64,000 bases of DNA from Alkalicella caledoniensis (GTDB lineage: Bacteria; Bacillota; Proteinivoracia; Proteinivoracales; Proteinivoracaceae), in the NCBI RefSeq assembly GCF_014467015.1, contig NZ_CP058559.1:558001-622000 (forward strand). The letters run 5' to 3'. Below, in pieces: positions 53,552 to 61,383 of the stretch. Position numbers and translations under genes: made by a program. A model generated the notes under the pieces. It was not told the origin of the DNA, did not search any database, and saw only the letters and a program-made list of their open reading frames with translations. The first letter of the stretch is position 1, and the number at the start of each line of letters is the position of its first letter.

Positions 53552-54367
53552 ATGTCCTATTTCAAGTATGGAAAAATCAATTTATATTATGAAGAAAGGG
53601 GTAATTTATCGTCAGAAAAGGTGGTAGTTTTTTTTAATGGTGTAATGGCATCAACTAATAGTTGGGTAAATCAGATTAGCCTTTTTGAAAAACTTGATTT
53701 TAGGATTGTACTTCATGATTTTAAAGGACAATTGCTATCTGATAAGCCTAGTGGCCCTTATACTTTTAGTGAACACGCTGAAGAAACTAAAGCCCTTTTA
53801 GAACATCTTAAGATAGATAGAGCCCATTTTATAGGAACATCCTATGGAGGGGAAGTAGCATTAAAGTTTGCCATGATATATCCGGAGATGGTGGAAACCA
53901 TAGCAGTTATAAATTCTGTTACAGAACTAGATGAAGTCCTTAAGTTCTTTATAAAGGGGTGGAAAGCATTAGCTGAGGCTAAAGACCCTGAAAATTTCTT
54001 TTATGGTATGCTCCCTACTATTTATCATAATACCTATATTGAAAACAATTTAGACTTAATAAAAAATAGGGCTAATACCTTCAATCATTTACCTCATGAT
54101 TATTTTACTGGACAAATTGAGCTTTATAAAACCTTTGAGCAAGATGTTACCATGACTGATTCCCTACATCTTATAACATGTCCCACAATGGTTATTTGTG
54201 GAGAAGAAGATATTTTAAAACCTAAAAAATTTTCTAAGATCATAGCAAATAACATTAAAAACTCTGAGTATATCACTATACCTGATTGTGGCCATGTAAC
54301 TATTTTTGAAAAGCCAAAGGAGCTTAATAGTATACTAGCAGGATTTATTTTGAAAAATTTACTATAA
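53552..54367 (+). CDS. alpha/beta hydrolase
   Basis: A 271-residue single-domain hydrolase. GTSYGGEVAL is the nucleophile elbow (Ser near 98), CGEEDILKPKK the acid strand with Asp and PDCGHVTIFEKP the His. MYQ-type signal is absent, so it is cytosolic. It resembles the broad esterase/enol-lactonase group; substrate unknown. ATG follows AAAGGAG. It stands alone, convergent with the antiporter gene. Confidence 0.9.
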   Translation: MSYFKYGKINLYYEERGNLSSEKVVVFFNGVMASTNSWVNQISLFEKLDFRIVLHDFKGQLLSDKPSGPYTFSEHAEETKALLEHLKIDRAHFIGTSYGGEVALKFAMIYPEMVETIAVINSVTELDEVLKFFIKGWKALAEAKDPENFFYGMLPTIYHNTYIENNLDLIKNRANTFNHLPHDYFTGQIELYKTFEQDVTMTDSLHLITCPTMVICGEEDILKPKKFSKIIANNIKNSEYITIPDCGHVTIFEKPKELNSILAGFILKNLL

Positions 54368-54378
54368 TTCTCCCCTTT

Positions 54379-54420
54379 CATACAGCAAAACCACCTGTCC
54401 CCAGGTGGTTTTGTTGTATG
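54379..54420. terminator. bidirectional terminator
   Basis: CAAAACCACCTG pairs with CAGGTGGTTTTG, extended by CATACA/TGTATG, between convergent genes. Confidence 0.85.
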
Positions 54421-54449
54421 AAATTCAGACACTGTACATTAAAACAACA

Positions 54450-55613
54450 CTAAAACCTTGTTTCACCAACATTGTCCAAAGCTTTTTTAAGCAATAATGG
54501 TCCTACAACTTCGAAGAAAATCACACCACTAAGAACAATACCCGTTAACATACCATTAGATTCAGGGAACTTTTGCTCAGCTATTACACTTAAACCTATT
54601 GCTACACCCGCTTGGGGTGTCAATGCTAGTCCTAGGTTTTTACGCATTTTCACTGTTAGGTCTGTAAACATAGCACCTGAATAACTACCGACAATTTTTC
54701 CTACCAACCTACCTGATATATAACCAACACCTACTAAACCAGATGTAACTAGAACGCTGGTGTCAAGTTTTGCCCCTGCCAATGTTAAGAAAGACACAAA
54801 AACAGGTAGTTCAATTCTTTCTAAGCTAGTGGCAACAATATTTCTTCTAAGGGTTAGGTTCGTTATAGTTGCTCCCATAGTCATATTTAATAGCAATGCA
54901 GATAGTTGAAAATGGTCAGCTAATCCAGTACCTAAAAATACGAAGCCCAACAAAATCACTGTAAATTTTGCTGTAGCGGGCCTTTTTTTAATAAGATAAG
55001 TTAATATTATACCAAGTAGCATACCTATCCCTAATGTCAAAAGAACTTCTTGTACTACTCCTAGGAACAAAGTGGCTCCAGCTGTATCGCTATTCCCTAC
55101 CCCCTGTAGTAATGCACTTACAACACCAAAGGATAGTATGGCAAATAAATTATCAACGGCAACTAATGCCAGTAGGTTCTGAGTAAACAGTCCCTTTGAT
55201 CCAGTTTCCTTGACAATTGATAATACCCCCGAGGGCGAAACGGTCAGTGCTAATATCCCAAGTAATATAGCAAATTGTAATCTCATACCGAATAAGTAAG
55301 TAAAACTTGCGACTAAACTGAACGTCAATAGCCCTTCACCTAAAAAAAGTTTAAATAGGTTTTTACCGTACTTTCTAAACACAGCATAGTGCAGTTCACT
55401 ACCAATTGATAGAGATAGTATGCCTAGTGCTAACTGATTAACTGGCTGAAATGCATAAATTGCTTCTCTGGTTATAATATTTAAAAATGATGGTCCTACT
55501 AATAATCCAAAAATAATATATCCTGTCACGGAAGGTAGCTTTGCCTTTGAGGCAATCTTGCCACCTATGACTCCAATTAGCAGTACAAAACCTAGTAGTA
55601 AAGATGAATTCAT
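54450..55613 (-). CDS. CPA-family cation:proton antiporter
   Basis: A 387-residue membrane protein with about 12 helices (KLPSVTGYIIFGLLVGPSFLN at the start; PSGVLSIVKETGSKG; LGFVFLGTGLADHF). It belongs to the Kef/NapA-like CPA2 superfamily that exchanges Na+ or K+ for H+. No TrkA-N domain is attached; instead a small PII-like protein gene overlaps its start by 4 bp and is likely its regulator. Confidence 0.88.
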   Translation of the reverse strand: MNSSLLLGFVLLIGVIGGKIASKAKLPSVTGYIIFGLLVGPSFLNIITREAIYAFQPVNQLALGILSLSIGSELHYAVFRKYGKNLFKLFLGEGLLTFSLVASFTYLFGMRLQFAILLGILALTVSPSGVLSIVKETGSKGLFTQNLLALVAVDNLFAILSFGVVSALLQGVGNSDTAGATLFLGVVQEVLLTLGIGMLLGIILTYLIKKRPATAKFTVILLGFVFLGTGLADHFQLSALLLNMTMGATITNLTLRRNIVATSLERIELPVFVSFLTLAGAKLDTSVLVTSGLVGVGYISGRLVGKIVGSYSGAMFTDLTVKMRKNLGLALTPQAGVAIGLSVIAEQKFPESNGMLTGIVLSGVIFFEVVGPLLLKKALDNVGETRF

Positions 55614-55966
55614 CGAATACTTTCACTCCCATCATGACATGAGGAGGAACCTTTTATGAAATTTACAGGTACACTGAAAATAAAGGCAGAATCAGGTTTA
55701 TCTAAGCTCCCTAAAATCTCCTCAACTATAGAAACAGCCTTGTTTCTCTGAACTTCACCATCAACTACTGTAAATATAGTTTTGCTATGATTCTTTTCTC
55801 CTTCTATCTCTGCAAAATGGGAGAAGAAAGGAATATGATCTGCAACTAGGTGGCACATACCGGAGCTGTCCACCACTGTGGCTCCTTTTATACCCTTTTC
55901 AACAAATCCATCGAGGATATCTAATAAAAATTCCTTTTGATTTAATACAATAAATAGTAATTCCAT
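55610..55966 (-). CDS. PII-like regulatory protein of the antiporter
   Basis: A 118-residue protein beginning MELLFIVLNQKEFLLDILDGFVEKGIKGATVVDSSGM, which is the beta-alpha-beta opening of the PII/CutA ferredoxin-like trimer fold; the second repeat is around TIFTVVDGEVQRNKAVSIVEEI. PII-like proteins sense nucleotides or ions and block or open a partner. ATG follows AAGGAGG and its stop overlaps the antiporter start (ATGA), so both are made together. The T-loop is short, so the ligand is open. Confidence 0.7.
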   Translation of the reverse strand: MELLFIVLNQKEFLLDILDGFVEKGIKGATVVDSSGMCHLVADHIPFFSHFAEIEGEKNHSKTIFTVVDGEVQRNKAVSIVEEILGSLDKPDSAFIFSVPVNFIKGSSSCHDGSESIR

Positions 55967-56001
55967 TTCTCAACCTCCTTGATTTAATCAATATAATATT
56001 A

Positions 56002-56024
56002 CTAGGGTGACTTTGTCACCCTAG
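56002..56024 (-). terminator. rho-independent terminator
   Basis: CTAGGGTGAC, loop TTT, GTCACCCTAG, overlapping the GNAT stop. Confidence 0.75.
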
Positions 56025-56464
56025 CGTAATTGCATTACTATTCTATCTTCACCTTCACCATAATAGTCTTTGATAAACGTAAACTCTTTAAACCCTCGTT
56101 TTTCATAGGTAGATTTAGCCACTTGATTATCCGGCGATACTGTCAGGAGTATTCTTTTTGCTCCATTTTTCTTTAATGCATCAATTGTCATGTTTAAAAG
56201 TTTTTTTCCTAAACCTTTTCCTTGGTGTTTAGGTTCAATACCTGCACTCATTATCCAACCTTCTTCTAATTGTCCGTTGGGTATTACACCTAGGGAATAA
56301 CCTACAATCTTAGTTTGGTACTCCACTACAAAAGAATTGATTCCGAAAAAAATGGGAGCCATTTTTACAAAGTATTTAGAAAATCCGCCTCCAAAGGCTG
56401 ATAATTCCACATCATAAATACCTTGCCAGTCAGATTCCTTCATTTTCCTAAATATAAAGTCCAT
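56021..56464 (-). CDS. GNAT-family acetyltransferase
   Basis: A 147-residue single-domain GNAT, the usual size. AGIEPKHQGKGLGKKLLNMTI has the acetyl-CoA loop QGKGLG, followed by RILLTVSPDNQVAKSTYEKRGFKE. RimI-like in shape, but the acceptor is unknown. It follows the DUF2797 gene by 10 bp and is probably co-transcribed. Confidence 0.92.
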   Translation of the reverse strand: MDFIFRKMKESDWQGIYDVELSAFGGGFSKYFVKMAPIFFGINSFVVEYQTKIVGYSLGVIPNGQLEEGWIMSAGIEPKHQGKGLGKKLLNMTIDALKKNGAKRILLTVSPDNQVAKSTYEKRGFKEFTFIKDYYGEGEDRIVMQLR

Positions 56465-56474
56465 TTGACCACCT

Positions 56475-57263
56475 CTATTCAGCAGCTTCTATTGTGCAGT
56501 TAAACCCTCTGTGTTTTCTTATGTTGAGGACTCCTTCTTCTAAAATCAAGTACTGTCCTTTAACACCAAGTAGCTTCGATTCTAAAATGGGGCTTTTCTC
56601 AAGGTTTAGTGACTTAAGCTTTGGTGGGGTTGCATGGGGATAATTTATCTTAAGGATAGTTTCTTCTATAAGATAGTCTTTGAATTCATCTGCTATTACT
56701 TCTCGGACCACTGATAAACTTATTGATAAATCTCCTGTGCTTTCACCTTTCAGCATTTTTCTCCAGTTAGTTTTATCATTTAGATATTCTTTTAAACTAT
56801 GTTCCATCAGGCCTGCGGTCCTTCGGTCAGGAACCAGGGCTATTGGCATTGCTTCAATGGCACCTTGATCCATCCATCTTTTCTTCAAGGTGACCTTTCG
56901 AGTTATACCTACCTTAACATCACTGGATATGGCCAGGTAAACATAGTGGTCAGAAAAACAGTGTTTTTTTGCAAAATCTTCATCCCTACATGTTCCTTCA
57001 TGGAAGTGACATAGATGGGGACTCACTATACAGAGATCATTTTCTGCTAAGTCTCTAAAACAAGGGTAGCAATACCCTTGATTAAATGTGTTTTTCTTTA
57101 TTTCCCTTCCACAGGCAATGCAATTTTTTGTGTTATTAAAGTGGATTTTAATAGTTTTGCCTATAAGTGGATTGAGATGAAGCTTATCTTCCCCTAGCTC
57201 TATGCTGTAGTTAATTGTTTCATCATATTCAGGTAACATTCCCCGTAGCAATTTAAATTCCAT
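56475..57263 (-). CDS. DUF2797 protein
   Basis: A 262-residue protein. Two zinc-knuckle pairs, CIACGREI and CYPCF, and further Cys/His (CHFHEGTC, HCFSDH) come first; then HYVYLAISSDVKVGITRKV resembles a GIY-YIG nuclease-like strand-turn-strand, as described for DUF2797. Function is not established; a nucleic-acid-binding role is likely. It is the first gene of a two-gene unit with the GNAT. Confidence 0.85.
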   Translation of the reverse strand: MEFKLLRGMLPEYDETINYSIELGEDKLHLNPLIGKTIKIHFNNTKNCIACGREIKKNTFNQGYCYPCFRDLAENDLCIVSPHLCHFHEGTCRDEDFAKKHCFSDHYVYLAISSDVKVGITRKVTLKKRWMDQGAIEAMPIALVPDRRTAGLMEHSLKEYLNDKTNWRKMLKGESTGDLSISLSVVREVIADEFKDYLIEETILKINYPHATPPKLKSLNLEKSPILESKLLGVKGQYLILEEGVLNIRKHRGFNCTIEAAE

Positions 57264-57299
57264 GCATTACAACTCCTCTCTACATATAATTATGCATCA

Positions 57300-58137
57300 A
57301 ATATGGAGTCTCCGCAAGGACTTTAATCCCCTTTGCCACAGATCACAGGTTTATATGATCTTAAGGGCAAGAGCATAAGTTCAAGGGCTTTGCCACGGAT
57401 TTTCACTGATCTTCACGGATTTAAAAGATAAAAAAAATTCTAGAGGCTATAGGCTAATGGCTAAAATTTTTCAAGTTTGCTTTTAATAGTGTAGAGCTTT
57501 TTAGTGTAAAGTAGTGGTAAAAGTACTTTAATTCCTTAGCCACAGATCTACATGATTTCTATGATCTTAAGGAAAAGGGCATAAGTTCAAGGGCTTTGCC
57601 ACGGATTTTCACTGATTTGCACGGATTTTAAGGGCAGAACTTCTTTGGATTTTTTGTTTTTTATCTCTTCATCTTCAGTAGGGGGTGTGCCTTGTGCCGC
57701 CCTTTATCGGATATAATAGCTTACAAGATTAATCCTTTAAGCCTTTCCGTGAGGGACAGAATGATGTAGCTTATTTAGGCCGTGCAATAAATTTTGGCAG
57801 TATATGGTCCGAGACTAACTTATTAAAAGACCTACTTTTTTATCCACAGTCTTACATAAATTCTAAGGGATGGGTATAAAATTTCAAGGCTTAGCCACAG
57901 CATAAATTCCCCTAAGTTTGCTTTTTATAGTGTAGAGCTTTTTAGTGTAAGGTAGTGGTAAAAGTACTTTAATTCCTTAGCCACAGATCTACATGATTTC
58001 TATGATCTTAAGGAAAAGGGCATAAGTTCAATGGCTTTGCCACGGATTTTCACTGATTTGCACGGATTTTAAGGGCAGAACTTCTTTGGATTTTTTGTTT
58101 TTTATCTCTTCATCTTCAGTAGGGGGTGTGCCTTGTG
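57300..58137 (+). repeat. intergenic repeat array C, left part
   Basis: The array A family in forward orientation. ATTCCTTAGCCACAGATCTACATG recurs (57531, 57972) with a 441-bp period; the unit has CACGGATTTTCACTGATTTG, GTAGGGGGTGTGCCTTGTG and CCTTTCCGTGAGGGACAG segments. The second unit is broken at 58137 by the IS and continues at 59869. Confidence 0.9.
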
Positions 58138-59868
58138 AGACTGTGTCAAAAGCATTTTGAATACTTGGGTTTAATTTATAAATACCCCCTCATGAACTAA
58201 TAAAATATGGTATAATATACATATGAAAAGTCTTTTATACCAGGGCTTTACAGCGCTTTTAATTCATGAAAAGGTGGGGATAAAATGAATTTTGTCCAAG
58301 GTGCAGATAGAAGTCAAATCACAATGTTTCCTGAAGCAATAGATGATTATATCGATGATAACAATTCAGTGATAGTTATTGATGTTTATGTGGATAGCCT
58401 AGATATGAAAAGCTTAGGATTTAAAAAAACTACACCAAATGATATGGGCCGACCAATGTATTCACCTCAACTCATGCTTAAAATATATCTTTATGGCTAC
58501 TTAAATAAAATAAGGTCCACTAGAAGACTAGAAACAGAAACCAAAAGAAACTTAGAGATGATGTGGCTTACAAAGAAATTATCGCCAGATCACAAAACTA
58601 TCTCTAGATTTAGAAAAGATAACCCTAAAGCACTAAAGAAGGTGTTTCGAGATTTTGTAAAGTTATGTTCTCGATTGGGGCTATACGGCAAAGAACTTAT
58701 CTCAGTTGATGGTAGTAGATTTAGTGGTGTAAACTCTAAAGATAATAACTTCAATGATTCTAAATTAAAAGATAGAATTAAACGCTTAGATATTAAAATT
58801 GATCAATACCTAAAAGAATTAGATAATAACGACAAAAAAGAAGACACAACCGACAACCCAAAATCAGCTGAAGAGATAAGTGAAATTATTAAAGAATTGA
58901 AAAGTAGAAAAGAAAAATATGAGCAAATGAAGAAACATCTAGAAGAAACTGAAGAAACTCAGGTATCTCTAGTGGACCCCGATACTAGGCGGCTAACTAA
59001 GAATGGAGAAACAAAAATAGGTTATAATGTCCAAACAGCTGTGGACAGCAAAAATAAAATGATTGCAGAGTTTGATGTAACGAACTCCATAAATGACTTT
59101 GGCCATTTATCTGTTACCAGCCAAAAAGCTAAAGAGATATTAGAAGTTGATACAATAAAAACAACGGCAGATAAAGGTTATAATTCTGCAACTGATATAG
59201 CAGAATGTTTAATGAATGGAATAGAACCTCATGTGTGTATGGAAGAAGACGAAATCACAATATGTCTAGAGATATTAGGCGAAGCAAAAGATGTGGATCA
59301 AATCATAGAACCACATGTTAATGGTAGATTTGTGTATCTAAAGAAGCGCAATATAGCACTGTGTCCCATGGGGAAAATTTTTTACCCTAGTTCATACTCA
59401 AAGAATAAAAAAGAGGCGAGATTCTGTAACCGAAAGGAATGTAGAAAGTGCCAGAACAAGTGTACAGCCAGTGAGTACAAAGACTTTGGCAAAAAGATGA
59501 AGAAGCAAGAATTCACTAAAGAATACAACGATAACAACTTGAGAATTAAACAAGTAAGAGTAAAAAATGATCCTGCAATAACTAGGCAAAGAAAAGAAAT
59601 TGTAGAGCATCCATATGGCACAATAAAAAGAGCCATGGACTCAGAATATTGTTTAATGCGAGGCATGAACAATGTTGTGGGTGAGTTTTCATTGTCTTTT
59701 TTAGCCTACAACCTAAAAAGAGCAGTAAACATTTTAGGTTGTAGAGGGCTAATTCAAGCAATAACTAATACATAGGAAGGTCGACTCCCGATAATTTCAT
59801 AACAATAGCTGTGACGTGGGGATAGCCCCTTTTTTTTATTACTTTTTTCTTCATATATGACACAGTCT
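58138..59868 (+). mobile_element. IS1182-family insertion sequence, intact
   Basis: A 1731-bp element with perfect 11-bp terminal inverted repeats, AGACTGTGTCA (58138-58148) and TGACACAGTCT (59858-59868), and one transposase gene. CTTGTG directly flanks both ends (58132-58137 and 59869-59874), a 6-bp target duplication; the uninterrupted unit 441 bp upstream has CTTGTG once, which confirms the junctions. The insertion is therefore recent relative to the array. Confidence 0.95.
58285..59775 (+). CDS. IS1182-family DDE transposase
   Basis: A 496-residue transposase. The N-terminal helical domain contains GRPMYSPQLMLKIYLYGYLN and LTKKLSPDHKTISRFRKDN; LISVDGSRF supplies the first Asp, TADKGYNSA the second, and EHPYGTIKRAMDSEYC the Glu region. 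A Cys set (CPMG...CNRKECRKC...C) near 360-395 may bind zinc. The frame is intact and should be active. ATG follows AAGGTGGGG, and a GGGG-ATAG-CCCC stem with a T run closes the gene inside the element. Confidence 0.95.
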   Translation: MNFVQGADRSQITMFPEAIDDYIDDNNSVIVIDVYVDSLDMKSLGFKKTTPNDMGRPMYSPQLMLKIYLYGYLNKIRSTRRLETETKRNLEMMWLTKKLSPDHKTISRFRKDNPKALKKVFRDFVKLCSRLGLYGKELISVDGSRFSGVNSKDNNFNDSKLKDRIKRLDIKIDQYLKELDNNDKKEDTTDNPKSAEEISEIIKELKSRKEKYEQMKKHLEETEETQVSLVDPDTRRLTKNGETKIGYNVQTAVDSKNKMIAEFDVTNSINDFGHLSVTSQKAKEILEVDTIKTTADKGYNSATDIAECLMNGIEPHVCMEEDEITICLEILGEAKDVDQIIEPHVNGRFVYLKKRNIALCPMGKIFYPSSYSKNKKEARFCNRKECRKCQNKCTASEYKDFGKKMKKQEFTKEYNDNNLRIKQVRVKNDPAITRQRKEIVEHPYGTIKRAMDSEYCLMRGMNNVVGEFSLSFLAYNLKRAVNILGCRGLIQAITNT

Positions 59869-60170
59869 CTTGTGCCGCCCTTTATCGGATATAATAGCTT
59901 ACAAGATTAATCCTTTAAGCCTTTCCGTGAGGGACAGAATGATGTAGCTTATTTAGGCCGTGCAATAAATTTTGGCAATATATGGTCCGAGACTAACTTA
60001 TTAAAAGACCTACTTTTTTATCCACAGTCTTACATAAATTCTAAGGGATGGGTATAAAATTTTAAGGCTTAGCCACAGCATAAATTCCCCTAAGTTTGCT
60101 TTTTATAGTGTAGAGCTTTTTAGTGTAAGGTAGTGGTAAAAGTACTTTAATTCCTTAGCCATTGATTTTA
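59869..60170 (+). repeat. intergenic repeat array C, right part
   Basis: It resumes the interrupted 441-bp unit at CTTGTGCCGCCCTTTATCGG and runs to ATTCCTTAGCC at 60150, exactly 441 bp after 57972 once the IS and its 6-bp duplication are removed. It is followed by the leader of the fmdB gene. Confidence 0.9.
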
Positions 60171-60245
60171 ATCTCAACTAATTGCATAACAATACCTGCT
60201 TGGTATAAAATGGTTATATATTGTAAGATTAAAGGAGTTGTTTTT

Positions 60246-60458
60246 ATGCCTATTTACGAGTTTTTATGTATTAGATGTAATAATGTTGATGAAAAAATAT
60301 GCAAATTTGGGGAAGACGGTTCTGAACTTATTTGCCCAAGTTGTAATTATAAAGGGTTAGTAAGAAAGCTCTCCACCTTTTCTGCCCCAACTGTCCCTGG
60401 GGGTAGTGGGTCTAATTGTGGCCCTTGTTCAAAAGGTAGCTGTTCAACATGCAAATGA
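60246..60458 (+). CDS. FmdB-type zinc-ribbon protein
   Basis: A 70-residue protein: MPIYEFLCIRCN and CPSCNYKG give a CxxC...CxxC zinc ribbon of the FmdB family; a Gly/Ser/Cys-rich tail ends CGPCSKGSCSTCK. FmdB proteins are proposed regulators but the role is not settled. ATG at 60246 follows AAAGGAG; an open extension upstream lacks a ribosome site. First of three genes with VanZ and NUDIX. Confidence 0.9.
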   Translation: MPIYEFLCIRCNNVDEKICKFGEDGSELICPSCNYKGLVRKLSTFSAPTVPGGSGSNCGPCSKGSCSTCK

Positions 60459-60892
60459 GTACATTTGTAAAAGGGAGTATAGCGTGGGGCTTATTATTCC
60501 TTTGGATGGTGGTTATTTTTACAGGGTCTTCACAGACACAGTTAGATTCGCCGGGGCTATTTCAAAGATTATTGGGAGATGAACTCCCTCAAATTACAGA
60601 TTTTCTAGCTCAGAACGATTTCTGGATTAGAAAGGTTGGTCACGGCTTTGTATATTTTATCTTAACACTTCTGGCCTATTGGGCCTTTTCTAAATATTCT
60701 CCTTATTACGTATCAGGAAGACCATTACTTTGGGCCGTAGCTTTTAGTGTCATCTATGCCATTAGTGATGAATATCATCAAACATTGGTACCTGGTAGGC
60801 ATGGTGTTTATACAGATGTGATAATTGACTCTATTGGTGTTGCCATGGCAGCCTTGCTAATCTATTGGTTTAGGAGGCGGGTAAGTGAATAG
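60449..60892 (+). CDS. VanZ-like membrane protein
   Basis: A 147-residue protein with four helices. FTGSSQTQLDSPGLF after helix 1, RKVGHGFVYFILTLLAYWAF and SDEYHQTLVPGRHGVYTDVIIDSIG are the VanZ/PAP2-like hallmarks. VanZ gives low teicoplanin resistance in enterococci, but most homologues are of unknown role. Its start lies in the 3' end of the fmdB gene; ATG at 60455 is a second option. It overlaps the NUDIX gene by 8 bp. Confidence 0.9.
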   Translation: MQMSTFVKGSIAWGLLFLWMVVIFTGSSQTQLDSPGLFQRLLGDELPQITDFLAQNDFWIRKVGHGFVYFILTLLAYWAFSKYSPYYVSGRPLLWAVAFSVIYAISDEYHQTLVPGRHGVYTDVIIDSIGVAMAALLIYWFRRRVSE

Positions 60893-61310
60893 GCATTTCA
60901 CTGTTGCAGTATTTATTGTATATCATGGTAAGGTACTGCTCTTGAGGCATAGAAAGCTAAACATGTGGCTTCCCCCAGGTGGACATATTGACCCCAACGA
61001 GCTGCCAGATTCTGCAGCAGTCCGTGAAGTAAAAGAAGAAACAGGCCTTGATGTGGTGCTTATTGGTGACAAAGGTCTGAATGTAGATTATCCCCATCAA
61101 CTTGTCATTCCCCGGGGAATACAGGTTGAAGACATAGAAGAAAACCACCAGCACATTGACCTGGTGTACTTCGCGACTGTTAAAGGGAATAATTCATTTG
61201 TTAGTAATGACGAAAGCGATGCCATGGGTTGGTATGGATTATATGAGTTACCTGAAGATGTCAATGATGAAATTCGAATGTGGTGTGAAAAAGCAATAAA
61301 ATACTTGTAA
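60885..61310 (+). CDS. NUDIX hydrolase
   Basis: A 141-residue hydrolase. GGHIDPNELPDSAAVREVKEETGLDV matches the Nudix box GX5EX7REUXEEXGU, whose Glu residues bind Mg. It cleaves nucleoside diphosphate-linked substrates or related pyrophosphates; the substrate is unknown. GTG start, eight bases after AGGAGG within the VanZ gene. Last gene of the three-gene unit. Confidence 0.93.
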   Translation: MNRHFTVAVFIVYHGKVLLLRHRKLNMWLPPGGHIDPNELPDSAAVREVKEETGLDVVLIGDKGLNVDYPHQLVIPRGIQVEDIEENHQHIDLVYFATVKGNNSFVSNDESDAMGWYGLYELPEDVNDEIRMWCEKAIKYL

Positions 61311-61340
61311 GAATTACATTTTTTTCTTTGGTATCAAAAA

Positions 61341-61360
61341 AGGCCCAATTGTTTGGGCCT
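61341..61360. terminator. bidirectional terminator
   Basis: AGGCCCAA, loop TTGT, TTGGGCCT, with flanking A and T runs, between the NUDIX and dehydrogenase genes. Confidence 0.9.
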
Positions 61361-61383
61361 CTTTCTTTGTATTATATTATATA

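Noticed and set aside
60162-60245. N-terminal extension of the FmdB-type protein
   Set aside because: The FmdB motif begins MPIYEF at 60246 behind AAAGGAG; the extension has no ribosome site and includes the end of the repeat array.
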